From positions 186,001 to 250,000 of the forward strand of contig NZ_JABBYG020000003.1 in NCBI RefSeq assembly GCF_012935325.2: a stretch of 64,000 bases of DNA. The letters are read 5' to 3'. Below, piece by piece: positions 27,035 through 35,898 of the stretch. The translations under genes were made by a program, and so were the position numbers. The notes beneath the pieces were generated by a model. That model saw nothing but the letters and a program-made list of their open reading frames with translations, had not been told where the DNA came from and searched no databases. Origin of the DNA: Paenibacillus sp. PL91 (lineage in GTDB: Bacteria; Bacillota; Bacilli; Paenibacillales; Paenibacillaceae). Numbering within the stretch: the stretch's first letter is position 1; every line of letters begins with the position of its first letter.

Positions 27035-27124
27035 TTCCGTTCTCCTCCTTGAATCTTTATTCCATCATGCCCCAAAGTTTCATCGTTTGGATACATGTTC
27101 ATTTGATATAGTTCTATCATGCAC

Positions 27125-27160
27125 ATTCTACCTTAAAACAAACTTAAAAGGAATTTAAAC
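27125..27160 (-). promoter_or_regulatory. Activator-type promoter of htrA with three direct repeats
   Basis: Plus-strand CTTAAAA (27132), CTTAAAA (27143) and TTTAAAC (27154) recur every 11 bp directly upstream of a minus-strand TAGAAT box (27125-27130). No -35 box is visible. One helical turn between half-sites is the binding pattern of OmpR-family regulators. Confidence 0.6.
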
Positions 27161-27166
27161 AGAAAT

Positions 27167-27207
27167 AAAAAAAACGACCCAAAATGATTTTTGGGAACGT
27201 TTTTTTG
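27167..27207. terminator. Terminator of the YugN-like gene
   Basis: Arms ACGTTCCCAAAA and TTTTGGGTCGT with T runs on both strands, 18 bp after the stop codon of the minus-strand gene. Confidence 0.8.
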
Positions 27208-27224
27208 TACGCCGAATCTAATCG

Positions 27225-27638
27225 TCAGTTTGGAAAAAGATGCTCAACCTCGTGGATCGTTTGCTTGGCACGGTCGATCCAATGCGCTTCCACATCGGCA
27301 TCGGGATTGGACGGCGATTGGAATTGGTCAAACAGCGCGCCTACTACGCGTACAGAAGCCTCGGGATCATTTCCTTCCCGGTACAGATGCTTAAGCACAT
27401 AAGGAGTACCTAGCTTTATTGTCGCATCATTATCTTCTTCCACACTATCGATATTGCCGACTACGACCTCAAAAGGGATTCGAAGCCATACTTTATGGTC
27501 TTCATCAAGTGAGCGGTCAAAGGAACCGCCGTCGTATTCCCAGTTGCCGCCAAGCGTAAATTGCTGCTTCTCCAGCAGCTCCTTCGTCTCAATAAAATGT
27601 TGCTCCCGCGACTCTAGCACGGATGAAATGGGGATCAT
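27225..27638 (-). CDS. YugN-like family protein
   Basis: A 137-residue soluble acidic protein (MIPISSVLESREQHFIETKELL) resembling the YugN family of Bacillales. Function is unknown. The middle portion WEYDGGSFDRSLDEDHKVWLRIPFEV looks like a compact alpha/beta fold. No signal peptide or membrane segment. Single gene with its own terminator. The assignment rests on the N-terminus and size, so it is moderately sure. Confidence 0.65.
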   Translation of the reverse strand: MIPISSVLESREQHFIETKELLEKQQFTLGGNWEYDGGSFDRSLDEDHKVWLRIPFEVVVGNIDSVEEDNDATIKLGTPYVLKHLYREGNDPEASVRVVGALFDQFQSPSNPDADVEAHWIDRAKQTIHEVEHLFPN

Positions 27639-27707
27639 GGGGCTGCTCCTTTACACTAGCTTTTTTCTATATTTACTAGTAGGTAGTATACCCGGCCCTT
27701 TCTTCCT

Positions 27708-28373
27708 TTATGTGCGATTAGCCCAGCCTTTGCGATGAGCAAGAACCGCAAGCTGCGTCCGGTCATCAAGCTCGCATTTCATTAGCAAATTGCTGACATG
27801 CGTTTTTACCGTTTTTACGCTAATGTGCAGCTCCTCGGCAATTTCTTTGTTAGATTGGCCGTCGGCAATAAGCAGCAGAACCTCTTTCTCCCGCTCGGTC
27901 AAGCCCTCATCGCCTGACTGAGCCGTCCGCTGCCGCAAGCCTCTCGTTAATGCTTGGGATACATCGGCGGTCATGACCGGCATGCCCTTGAAAGCTCCGC
28001 TTATCGCATAAATAAGCTCCTCTGCCGATACCGTCTTAAGCACATAGCTTACCGCACCTGCTTCAATCGCCCCGTATACCTTGTCATCCTCAAGGAAGCT
28101 GGTCAGCATTACGATTTTCATTTCTGGAAATTTAGAAATAATGGCTCTTGTCGCTTCGATCCCGTCCATGCCCGGCATCATAAGATCCATCAATATTATT
28201 TGAGGCCGCTTCTCTTCCGTGCTCGCCATCAGCAAGTCTATTGCAGCCTGTCCGTTGCTCGCTTCGGCAATGACATGAAATTTTGGCTCCAGCATCAAAT
28301 ACGTCCGAAGGCCCGTTCTCACCATATCATGGTCATCTACAATCATAATTTTTATAAGCTCAGATCCACTCAT
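27708..28373 (-). CDS. liaR: LiaR-like response regulator (LuxR/NarL family)
   Basis: A 221-residue regulator: receiver domain with DDHD, phosphoacceptor Asp in ILMDLMMPG (about 62) and a Lys in VLKTV, followed by a LuxR-type helix-turn-helix (LTEREKEVLLLIADGQSNKEIAEELHIS). With LiaF and LiaS encoded directly upstream, it forms the classical cell-envelope-stress module LiaFSR, which responds to lipid II-binding antibiotics such as bacitracin. It starts 2 bp after the kinase stop. Confidence 0.93.
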   Translation of the reverse strand: MSGSELIKIMIVDDHDMVRTGLRTYLMLEPKFHVIAEASNGQAAIDLLMASTEEKRPQIILMDLMMPGMDGIEATRAIISKFPEMKIVMLTSFLEDDKVYGAIEAGAVSYVLKTVSAEELIYAISGAFKGMPVMTADVSQALTRGLRQRTAQSGDEGLTEREKEVLLLIADGQSNKEIAEELHISVKTVKTHVSNLLMKCELDDRTQLAVLAHRKGWANRT

Positions 28374-28375
28374 GA

Positions 28376-29404
28376 TTACTGCTCTCCCCGCAACATTTTA
28401 GGTATCGTAACCTTTACTCTCGTCCCGCCTCCGGGCTTGCTCCAAATCTCCGCCGCTCCGCCAAGCTTCTGCGCCCGCTCCTGCATCGTCGATAGCCCAT
28501 AGGAGCCCCGTTTCACTTCATCCGCCTTGAATCCAACCCCGTCATCTTGCAAAATCATAACAACCTGCCGTTCATTATCCGCAAGTGTAAGCGTGCAGCC
28601 CGTTGCTCCGGCATGCTTCACAATATTAGCCATCGCTTCCTGGGCGATAAGAAACAATTGATGCTCCTTCGCCTCGGATAAATGCTCCTTCAACCGCCAT
28701 TCCAGCTCGCCTTGCAAATTATTTTGCCTGCAATAATCTGGGAACCATTTATCTAGCGCTTCATATAAGGTGCGTCCCTCAAGCTCCATCGGCCGCAGCT
28801 GCGCGATAAAATTCCGCATTTGCTTTTGGGCTAAATTAGACATATTAACAAGCTGCTCCAGAACGGAATCGGCACGCTCACGATCCACCTGCTGCAGCTT
28901 TGGCAGCGAAGAGGCGCACATATGAATCGCAAATAGCTGCTGGCTTACCGTATCGTGCAAATCACGCGCAAGCCGCTTGCGCTCTTCAAGAACCGCCGCT
29001 TCATTGGATGCCGATTCTGTCATCACGTACTCTTCTCCGCGCATTTGCAGCCATTTCATCTTCTCTTCCATTTGCTCCGCAAGCTCGTTGAATTCACGGT
29101 ACACTTCAATAAAGGAATTATGCCCGCCTTCCGTAATGCGCACACCGTAATTGCCGTTGGAGGCTTGCTTTAACGACAAATGAAGCGTATCGATTCGGCG
29201 ACCGATGCGCTGTGCGGCCCAATAGCCGAAGGCTGCGCTCACAAGCAGGAAGACGGCTGCTGCCCCAAGGCGCACTTCCGTCTTTCCCGTTTCATTCACT
29301 AAGCCTATCCAAGTTACTGCCCCAAGCACCAGCGATACGACTGCTGCAATGACGAACATTCCGATGAGCTCCCACTTTCCGCTCCTCAAAAACCGAACCA
29401 TCAT
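28376..29404 (-). CDS. liaS: LiaS-like sensor histidine kinase
   Basis: A 342-residue HisKA_3-type kinase with two closely spaced TM segments (about 13-35 and 46-65) and almost no extracellular loop, the intramembrane-sensing layout. HAMP and the phospho-His in LARDLHDTVSQQLF (about 150) follow, then an ATPase domain ending YGLSTMQERAQKLGG. In the LiaFSR module LiaF holds it inactive until envelope stress. It starts 6 bp after the liaF stop. Confidence 0.93.
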   Translation of the reverse strand: MMVRFLRSGKWELIGMFVIAAVVSLVLGAVTWIGLVNETGKTEVRLGAAAVFLLVSAAFGYWAAQRIGRRIDTLHLSLKQASNGNYGVRITEGGHNSFIEVYREFNELAEQMEEKMKWLQMRGEEYVMTESASNEAAVLEERKRLARDLHDTVSQQLFAIHMCASSLPKLQQVDRERADSVLEQLVNMSNLAQKQMRNFIAQLRPMELEGRTLYEALDKWFPDYCRQNNLQGELEWRLKEHLSEAKEHQLFLIAQEAMANIVKHAGATGCTLTLADNERQVVMILQDDGVGFKADEVKRGSYGLSTMQERAQKLGGAAEIWSKPGGGTRVKVTIPKMLRGEQ

Positions 29405-29410
29405 AACAGG

Positions 29411-30439
29411 CTACCCCACCTTCGTGACGCGGACATCGCCGATAAATGTGCTGACAATCAGCTTTATTTTTTTGTCAGACTCTTTGTAGGAAGGCGATTG
29501 GATGTTGATATTCGTAAACAAGCCGCCCTCTTTCTGACCCAAAATCTTCACGTCGCCGATAAAAGCGCTTGATACGACCTGAACGCCTACCTCGTAATCA
29601 TTCGGCACATAAACCTTTACATCGCCTATAAAGGAAGAAACATGAATTTTCGTTTCGCCAACGGATACTTGCGCTTTCGTTAAATCAAGCACCGTATCGC
29701 CAATGAAGTGGGAGATGTTGAGCGGCTTCAAATCCCAATAATCATGGCCGATGTGAATGTCGCCGATAAATCCGGAACGAGTCTGCACATTCGAGTCGCC
29801 GTGATTCCACCACTCCACATGCTCTTTATGATTTCGTTTCCACTCCTGCGCATTCCTTTTGAGCTCCGATTTATGATGGTGCTTCCATTCCTTGTATTCC
29901 TTCTTGCCTGTGGAATAGCCTTCAAATGGCATGTCGCCTGAACCCGCTTGCTTCTCTTCCTGTGCATGAACATCACGCGAGTCAAGAGGCTCCTTCGTTG
30001 GGTCTGGATGCAGGGGCGGCGCGGGAGGAACAGATGCTTGGTCCTGATAAGGCCGATACGATTTCCAGTCATCCTCAGGAGGCTCATTTCGTTTTGACTT
30101 TGGTTTCCATATTAAATTGATGCCGACTAAAATGACAACAACTGGCCAAATATAAGGAACGATATCGCCGATCGACCAAGAGAACAATTCGAGATTGCGT
30201 CCCAAAAATACAAATCCAATCAGCAGCACTACAGCTCCCCACCAGCTTGATCCAGACCCATGCGTCCGGCTTGATAGCAAGCCTCTAATGCCGATAATAA
30301 TGAGGATAACTGGCCAATAGGTAGAAAATAAATCACCAAAATCAAAGGTCACATGACCCGTTTGCCTGAGCAAAAATAATATACCTATTGCAATAATAAC
30401 TAATCCGGTAAATAACCGGTTTGCGAAATTTCCGTTCAA
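29411..30439 (-). CDS. liaF: LiaF-like membrane regulator of the LiaSR system
   Basis: A 342-residue protein from TTG 30439, preceded by AAGGAG. The N-terminal half has four TM segments (about 8-25, 35-55, 62-80 and 90-110). A charged linker rich in Lys and His (about 190-215) leads to the cytoplasmic LiaF C-terminal beta-helix, in which FIGD occurs five times. Frame-open sequence extends 60 bp further upstream but without a better start. It inhibits LiaS in the absence of stress in known systems. Confidence 0.88.
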   Translation of the reverse strand: MNGNFANRLFTGLVIIAIGILFLLRQTGHVTFDFGDLFSTYWPVILIIIGIRGLLSSRTHGSGSSWWGAVVLLIGFVFLGRNLELFSWSIGDIVPYIWPVVVILVGINLIWKPKSKRNEPPEDDWKSYRPYQDQASVPPAPPLHPDPTKEPLDSRDVHAQEEKQAGSGDMPFEGYSTGKKEYKEWKHHHKSELKRNAQEWKRNHKEHVEWWNHGDSNVQTRSGFIGDIHIGHDYWDLKPLNISHFIGDTVLDLTKAQVSVGETKIHVSSFIGDVKVYVPNDYEVGVQVVSSAFIGDVKILGQKEGGLFTNINIQSPSYKESDKKIKLIVSTFIGDVRVTKVG

Positions 30440-30586
30440 GCGGCACCAGCTCCTTACGATTCCATCGTCGTTTGATATTCCTAGTATAACGGACTGCATT
30501 CAATAGAAAAAGGGACGGCCGATTGAAATCGTCATCAGTCTCTAGACCGAGCTTATGTTGATTTTATCCATTTTAAACCTGACATG

Positions 30587-30603
30587 CGTTATGAAACATT
30601 ACG
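30587..30603. promoter_or_regulatory. Candidate GlnR/TnrA site upstream of amt
   Basis: CGTTATGAAACATTACG differs from TGTNA-N7-TNACA only at the two outermost bases. It is centred about 52 bp before the expected transcription start, the position used by TnrA to activate nrgA/amtB in B. subtilis. Confidence 0.5.
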
Positions 30604-30610
30604 TCCGGCG

Positions 30611-30640
30611 TTGACATTGCTCACTTCTACTATTTATAAT
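30611..30640 (+). promoter_or_regulatory. Sigma-A promoter of amt
   Basis: TTGACA, 18-bp spacer, TATAAT, about 60 bp before the amt start codon. Confidence 0.8.
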
Positions 30641-30702
30641 GATGATCGGATTAGGATAATAGAGCTAACCATACATGAATATGAGGAACAGGAGATGAAG
30701 CA

Positions 30703-31998
30703 ATGGACGTTATCGAACTGTCAAAAGGACTGGATACGATTTGGGTCGTTTTGACAGCAGCCATGATCTTGCTTATGGAGGGCGGATTCGCTTTGCTAGA
30801 GGCAGGGTTCGTCCGGCAAAAGAATGCCGTCAGCATTATTATGAAGGTATTTGTCGACATCGCATTCGGCGCACTCGTTTTTTACTTTTTTGGATTCGCA
30901 CTCATGTACGGACAGGATGCCGGCGGTCTGATTGGAACGACTGGCTTTCTAATAAATGGGGATCTCTCCCACATCGTATTAAATATTACGCATGAAACTT
31001 ATTGGCTGTTCCAATGCGCATTCGTCATTGCCGTGATATCGATCGTATCCGGCGCGGTTGCGGAGCGCATCAACTTTAGGGCTTATATTTTGTTAACGAT
31101 TGCGATGACTGGCTTCATTTATCCGCTCGCAGGACATTGGGTTTGGTCAGGCAGCGGCTTTCTCGGGAAGCTGGGCATGATTGATTTTGCCGGATCCGCT
31201 GTCATCCATGCGTTAGGCGGTTTCTCCGCGCTTGCAGCGGCGATCTTCATCGGTCCTCGAATCGGCAAGTTCAGTGCCGACGGCAAAGTAAACATCGTAC
31301 CGCCTTCCAACCTTCCGCTTGCTTCCGTCGGCGCATTCATTCTTTGGTTTGGCTGGTTCGGCTTTAACGCAGGCAGCACACTTAGCGCCACCAACGGCTC
31401 GATCGGACATATTGCCATTACGACGATGCTTTCAGCAGCGGCGGGCGGCGCAACCTGTATTTTGTTCACCATGTTCCGCTATAAGAAAGCCGACCCTCCG
31501 ATGGTCATTAACGGTTCGCTTGCCGGCCTTGTCGGAATAACGGCAGGCTGCGCCTTTGTTTCTGATATTGCAGCCATCGGAATCGGAGCAGTATCGGGAA
31601 TCGCAATGGTGCTTGTAACGGAATGGCTGGAGAGCAGACAGGTTGATGATCCGGTCGGCGCTTTCGCCGTACACGGCATCAGCGGCAGCATCGGTACGCT
31701 CGCAGTCGGCTTGTTCGCCCTTCCGGAATTAACGGAAGGCGTCGGAAAGGGCTACTACGGCTTATTTTATGGCGGGGGCTTTAGCTTGCTCGGCGTCCAA
31801 GCGCTTGGACTCGCAATCGTATCCATATGGGGCTTCCTTTTAACATGGGGAGCATTGTGGCTTATACGCAAGGTTATGCCTGTTCGCGTCTCCAAGGACG
31901 AGGAGCTGGTCGGTCTCGATGTCGGAATTCATGGCGTTCCCGCATACAGCCAAGAGCATGATTTCCTAGATATTGACCGTCTTAAAAATAGTAAATAG
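30703..31998 (+). CDS. amt: Ammonium transporter
   Basis: Ammonium channel or uptake protein of the Amt/MEP/Rh family. 431 residues and about eleven TM segments. Hallmark stretches are MILLMEGGFALLEAGFVRQKNAV, THETYWLFQCAF (binding vestibule), IYPLAGHWVWSGSG, DFAGSAVIHALGG (first twin-His) and FAVHGISGSIGT (second twin-His). CAGGAGATG precedes ATG 30703. The usual glnK (PII) partner is absent: the next gene is on the opposite strand. A strong terminator starts inside the stop codon region. Confidence 0.95.
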   Translation: MDVIELSKGLDTIWVVLTAAMILLMEGGFALLEAGFVRQKNAVSIIMKVFVDIAFGALVFYFFGFALMYGQDAGGLIGTTGFLINGDLSHIVLNITHETYWLFQCAFVIAVISIVSGAVAERINFRAYILLTIAMTGFIYPLAGHWVWSGSGFLGKLGMIDFAGSAVIHALGGFSALAAAIFIGPRIGKFSADGKVNIVPPSNLPLASVGAFILWFGWFGFNAGSTLSATNGSIGHIAITTMLSAAAGGATCILFTMFRYKKADPPMVINGSLAGLVGITAGCAFVSDIAAIGIGAVSGIAMVLVTEWLESRQVDDPVGAFAVHGISGSIGTLAVGLFALPELTEGVGKGYYGLFYGGGFSLLGVQALGLAIVSIWGFLLTWGALWLIRKVMPVRVSKDEELVGLDVGIHGVPAYSQEHDFLDIDRLKNSK

Positions 31999-32054
31999 CA
32001 AGAAAAGAACCGTCTCGGCCCGATTGGGCTTAGACGGTTCTTTTCTTGCTATTT
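31993..32054. terminator. Very long bidirectional terminator overlapping the amt stop codon
   Basis: A 23-bp perfect stem begins at AAATAGCAAGAAAAGAACCG (31993) and ends with CTTTTCTTGCTATTT, topped by an inner GCCC/GGGC hairpin. It includes the amt TAG stop, and the minus-strand gene ending at 32071 also uses it. Confidence 0.85.
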
Positions 32055-32070
32055 GTTGCGCCGACGCGCA

Positions 32071-32454
32071 TTATTCGTTCATTTCACTCGCAAGCTCATA
32101 AGACACGGTCACAATGTCGGTCGGAGCCGAGACATTTTTAATGGAGCGTGCGCTTTCGATTTCCAGGCGGAGCGCGCGAACCTTCTCCATCGGTTTTCTT
32201 ACAAAGTGGATATATTCAACGGCTAAGTGATGGTCAGGCTTCTTGCCCGTCAGCATCCTTCTTAACGTAGACATCGATTGATAAGCGCGGTCTTCCATTA
32301 GTCTTCTCTTCTCATAACGCTCAACCATCTGTTCAATTTCAGCTATTTCCTGCTCTTTCTTAGCAACGTAGGCATCGATAAAAGGTAGAACCTCGCCCGC
32401 TTTACGATGATGGGCAGCAACTACAAAGCCTGAATGAATGATCGGATCTGTCAT
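32071..32454 (-). CDS. Uncharacterised protein with central coiled coil
   Basis: A 127-residue protein that I cannot assign to a family. Residues 30-60 (AYVAKKEQEIAEIEQMVERYEKRRL) form a charged, coiled-coil-like helix. The C-terminal part ends with a Ser/Thr/Val-rich stretch. No signal peptide or membrane segment. It starts at ATG 32454 with AGGTG at a usable distance. It shares the amt terminator as a convergent gene. Confidence 0.65.
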   Translation of the reverse strand: MTDPIIHSGFVVAAHHRKAGEVLPFIDAYVAKKEQEIAEIEQMVERYEKRRLMEDRAYQSMSTLRRMLTGKKPDHHLAVEYIHFVRKPMEKVRALRLEIESARSIKNVSAPTDIVTVSYELASEMNE

Positions 32455-32640
32455 GAGAAATCACCTGTCTTGTCATGTTATTATTTCTTACATATATAAT
32501 AATACAACAAACCAGAGTCATTTGAAAACTGTTTTTTATAAGCTGGAAACATCTGCACCAATAACACTGGCTTCCGTTCGGAGGCAAGCTTCAGAAGCTC
32601 GAAGAAACGCGTCTTTGTTCCAATTCAGCTGTTCGCAAAA

Positions 32641-32671
32641 ATAAAAAGAGGAACCGCATGGGTTCCTCTTT
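32641..32671 (-). terminator. Terminator of the gamma-type SASP gene
   Basis: Arms AAAGAGGAACC and GGTTCCTCTTT with a 5-nt loop and a T run on the minus strand, 29 bp after the stop codon. Confidence 0.85.
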
Positions 32672-32700
32672 AGTACCTCAATATTGCATGGCAAAAAATA

Positions 32701-32829
32701 TTACTTCTCAGCTTTTTGTTGAGCTGTGTTTGCCGCTTGTTTGCCGGCAGTGTTGTTTTGGTTAAATTCTTCAGCGAATTCTGCATTGTATTGATTGTTT
32801 TGGGCTTTGTTGTTTTTGTTTTTAGCCAT
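32701..32829 (-). CDS. Gamma-type small acid-soluble spore protein
   Basis: A 42-residue, Asn/Gln/Ala/Lys-rich protein without Cys or Trp, containing QYNAEFAEEFNQNN and ending AEK. This matches the composition and the EFA-E/T pattern of gamma-type SASPs, which serve as amino-acid stores broken down on germination. An ideal GGGGAGGTG site precedes ATG 32829 and a terminator follows. It is shorter than SspE of B. subtilis (84) because it carries a single repeat unit. Confidence 0.82.
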   Translation of the reverse strand: MAKNKNNKAQNNQYNAEFAEEFNQNNTAGKQAANTAQQKAEK

Positions 32830-32890
32830 TGTCGTTCACCTCCCCGTTTCATTTGATAGTATGGCATTCTTGCTGCTTATTATACGGGTT

Positions 32891-33451
32891 TTACGATTCC
32901 AAATACGTCTGCGGTATAGGCTTTCCGGCTTCAATTGCCAGGTTGATTTTGTTCAGCCAAGCCTGCGAAAGCTTGCCTGTTCCTCTGCGCAGCACCTCTA
33001 CGTGTACCGTTCGCTTGCCCCACTGCTCGTATACCTGCTTGATCGTTTCAAAATACAAATCGATGCGCTTACCCTTGATAGCCGAGCCTGTATCGGCCAC
33101 CACGCCATAGCCATAACCGGGAATATAGAGCAAGGTTCCGATTGGAAAGAGCCTCGTATCAGCCGCTATCGTCGATACTTGATCCCTTCGCACCTTTACC
33201 CCCGAATACGTAATGCCATATTGCGGATGTCCTGGACGTTTGCCCGTCGATTCTACGCCGGCTGTATAGCCAGTGGCCACAACTTCGACTGTGTTTGGTT
33301 TCATCTTCTTTGAAGGGCCTGCTGCAGATTTCTGCGGCGATGACGCTTCAGCCGAAGCTGAACATTTAGCTGTATTTAAACCGATTACGAGAACTGACAG
33401 AAACAGCAATAAGGTTAGTCCTTTTCTCATATAAAAAAAGCTTGTTACCAT
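32891..33451 (-). CDS. 3D-domain secreted protein, putative lytic transglycosylase-like (Sps-type)
   Basis: A 186-residue protein from ATG 33451, behind GAGGAGG. The signal peptide is hydrophobic (about 8-26). The mature part has the 3D (Asp-Asp-Asp) domain of the MltA/resuscitation-factor family: [41 protein letters not shown] and [18 protein letters not shown] carry the three conserved aspartates. Such proteins (YuiC, YocH) cut peptidoglycan in stationary phase or germination. Its start lies 61 bp after the thrS stop, so it may be read through from thrS. Confidence 0.85.
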   Translation of the reverse strand: MVTSFFYMRKGLTLLLFLSVLVIGLNTAKCSASAEASSPQKSAAGPSKKMKPNTVEVVATGYTAGVESTGKRPGHPQYGITYSGVKVRRDQVSTIAADTRLFPIGTLLYIPGYGYGVVADTGSAIKGKRIDLYFETIKQVYEQWGKRTVHVEVLRRGTGKLSQAWLNKINLAIEAGKPIPQTYLES

Positions 33452-33512
33452 CTGGGCTACTTCCTCCTCAGAAGAATAATGCCCCGATGGCACAAGCTTT
33501 ATGCGCCATTTA

Positions 33513-35450
33513 TTATTGTTCTTTATCTGCGATTTGCTTTTGGAGCAGTGCAATCAGCTCTGCAAGAGGCATTGAACCAAGGTCGCCCTCGCCGCGCTTA
33601 CGCACGGAAACCGCCTCCGCTTGCATTTCATTCTCGCCTACGACCAGCATGTAAGGCGCTTTTTCAAGCTGCGCCTCGCGGATTTTGTAGCCAAGCTTCT
33701 CATTTCGCAGGTCGCTTTCAACGCGAACGCCGCTTGCTTGCAGCTGCTCAGCCACCTTGCGCGCATAGCCCTCATAAGCAGTCGATACCGGAATGACCTT
33801 CGCTTGAACCGGCGACAGCCATAGCGGAAGAGCGCCTGCAAAGTTTTCAAGCAAGAACGCAGTCATTCTCTCCATTGTGCTAATGATTCCGCGGTGAATA
33901 ACGACCGGACGGTGTTTTTTGCCATCCTCGCCGACATATTCAAGCTCAAAGCGCTCAGGAAGCAAGAAATCAAGCTGTGCTGTTGACAGCGTCTCTTCTT
34001 TGCCCAGCGCTGTTTTGATTTGCACGTCAAGCTTAGGACCGTAGAAAGCCGCCTCGCCTTCAGCCTCGAAGAACGGAAGCTCAAGCTCCTCGACTACCTC
34101 GCGGAGCATGCGCTGCGACATTTCCCACATTTCATCATTTTGGAAATACTTTTCGGTATCCTTAGGATCGCGGTAGGACAAGCGGAAACGGTATTCCTTG
34201 ATGCCGAAGTCCTCATACACCTTGCGAATCAAATTAACGACGCGCGCGAACTCTTCTTTAATTTGATCAGGGCGGCAGAAAATATGGGCATCATTGAGCG
34301 TCATCGCGCGTACGCGGTGCAAACCAGTGAGCGCGCCCGACATCTCATAACGGTGCATCGTGCCAAGCTCGGCAATCCGAACAGGAAGATCACGGTAGCT
34401 GCGCATGTCGCTCTTGAACACCATCATATGATGCGGACAGTTCATTGGGCGAAGAACGAGCTCCTCGTTGTCCATAATCATTTTCGGGAACATATCCTCG
34501 CTATAGTGCTCCCAGTGGCCAGAGGTTTTGTAAAGCTCAACGTTGGCAAGCACCGGCGTGTAAACATGCTCGTAGCCTAGTCTTTCCTCAAGATCGACGA
34601 TATAACGCTCCATCGTTCTGCGAAGCTTCGCGCCATTTGGAAGCCATAGCGGCAAGCCTTGGCCAACCTCACGCGAGAATGTGAACATTTTCAGCTCGCG
34701 GCCGAGCTTGCGGTGATCGCGCTTCTTCGCTTCCTCCAGGAAATGAAGATGCTCATCCAGCTGCGCTTTTTTCGGAAAAGCTGTTCCGTATATGCGCTGT
34801 AGCATTTTGTTTTTAGAATCACCGCGCCAGTAAGCACCAGCCACGCTTAGCAGCTTGAAGGCTTTAATGCGGCCAGTTGACGGAAGATGAGGTCCGCGGC
34901 ATAGGTCAAAGAACTCGCCTTGGTCATACATTGTAATGACGGAATCAGCAGGCAAATCACGAATTAGCTCAAGCTTAAGATTGTCATCAAGCTCCGTGAA
35001 AATCGCCAATGCATCGTCTCTGCTAACGACGCGGCGGCGAATATCTAAGTTTTGCTGAACGATCTTCTCCATTTCCTTCTCGATCTTAACAAGATCCTCA
35101 GGCGTCAAGGACTGTTCCATATCGATATCGTAGTAGAAGCCGTCCTCGATCACGGGACCGATTCCAAGCTTCACATTTGCATTTCCGTATATGCGCTTGA
35201 TAGCTTGTGCGAGCAAGTGAGCGGTACTGTGGCGGTATACCTCAAGCCCGTCCGCCGATTCAACCGTAACGATCTCAACAGCCGCATCCGCCTCGATTGG
35301 CGTATAGACATCGACTACTTTACCGTCGATTTTACCAGCAATCGCATTCTTTCTAAGTCCCGAGCTAATCGAGCCCGCAACTTCTTCAATCGTAGTGCCA
35401 GCAGCATATTCTCTTACTGCGCCGTCCGGCAAAGTAACTTGAATGGCCAT
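33513..35450 (-). CDS. thrS: Threonine-tRNA ligase
   Basis: Charges tRNA-Thr. At 645 residues it is the full-length form: TGS domain (about 1-63), editing domain with [10 protein letters not shown] (histidines of the HxxxH motif, about 74-78), catalytic class II core ([13 protein letters not shown] with the zinc Cys, ELGTMHRYE and [13 protein letters not shown]) and C-terminal anticodon-binding domain from about 540. The T-box leader upstream controls it by uncharged tRNA-Thr. ytxC lies further upstream, as in Bacillus. Confidence 0.97.
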   Translation of the reverse strand: MAIQVTLPDGAVREYAAGTTIEEVAGSISSGLRKNAIAGKIDGKVVDVYTPIEADAAVEIVTVESADGLEVYRHSTAHLLAQAIKRIYGNANVKLGIGPVIEDGFYYDIDMEQSLTPEDLVKIEKEMEKIVQQNLDIRRRVVSRDDALAIFTELDDNLKLELIRDLPADSVITMYDQGEFFDLCRGPHLPSTGRIKAFKLLSVAGAYWRGDSKNKMLQRIYGTAFPKKAQLDEHLHFLEEAKKRDHRKLGRELKMFTFSREVGQGLPLWLPNGAKLRRTMERYIVDLEERLGYEHVYTPVLANVELYKTSGHWEHYSEDMFPKMIMDNEELVLRPMNCPHHMMVFKSDMRSYRDLPVRIAELGTMHRYEMSGALTGLHRVRAMTLNDAHIFCRPDQIKEEFARVVNLIRKVYEDFGIKEYRFRLSYRDPKDTEKYFQNDEMWEMSQRMLREVVEELELPFFEAEGEAAFYGPKLDVQIKTALGKEETLSTAQLDFLLPERFELEYVGEDGKKHRPVVIHRGIISTMERMTAFLLENFAGALPLWLSPVQAKVIPVSTAYEGYARKVAEQLQASGVRVESDLRNEKLGYKIREAQLEKAPYMLVVGENEMQAEAVSVRKRGEGDLGSMPLAELIALLQKQIADKEQ

Positions 35451-35518
35451 TTTCGTTCATCCTCCAGTTTGTCTGTAAGCAAATTGCTTCATTGTTCCAT
35501 TATTTACTCCATTCCAAG

Positions 35519-35835
35519 CAAAAAAGAGCACAAAAAAGCACGCATCCCTAAAAAGGGACGAGTGCTTGTGTGCTCGTGGTTCCACCCTACTTCGACTGTG
35601 CCAGCACGTCTGACGTATGGCTTGCAGTCCTCGTATTATCTGGTAACGGAGAATTCCGGTACAGCTTACTGCTATAGCATTGCTTCATGATGAGCAGCTA
35701 CAGGTTAGGCCATACAGCTAAAAAGGGGTACATCTGCGGACATTATGGAAGGAAATTGCAGCCTAGTTTCCTCTCTCTGAGCCAAACATCGTAAGCAGAT
35801 ACATGTCTTTATCATTGCCGATTAGAACGTATATG
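35519..35835 (-). promoter_or_regulatory. T-box riboswitch of thrS
   Basis: On the minus strand a roughly 310-nt leader precedes thrS. The T-box AGGGTGGAACCACG lies at 35575-35588. Stem I contains the AGAGAG bulge and a GGAAA/TTTCC distal stem. A terminator with arms GAGCAC and GTGCTC and a T run sits at 35519-35574. By folding the base of stem I by eye, the specifier is ACC at about 35727-35729, a threonine codon. Transcription is expected to continue only when uncharged tRNA-Thr binds. Confidence 0.9.
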
Positions 35836-35841
35836 ACTGTC

Positions 35842-35870
35842 ATTATAGCTTGACTTACGCAATTGGTCAA
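35842..35870 (-). promoter_or_regulatory. Sigma-A promoter of the thrS T-box leader
   Basis: TTGACC (35865-35870), 17-bp spacer, TATAAT (35842-35847) on the minus strand. Start expected near 35835. Confidence 0.8.
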
Positions 35871-35898
35871 GGCTATTACTCCAGCTGTACTTATTTTC

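Noticed and set aside
34020..34580. 186-codon frame on the plus strand inside thrS
   Set aside because: Antisense shadow of the conserved threonyl-tRNA synthetase frame, without start signals.
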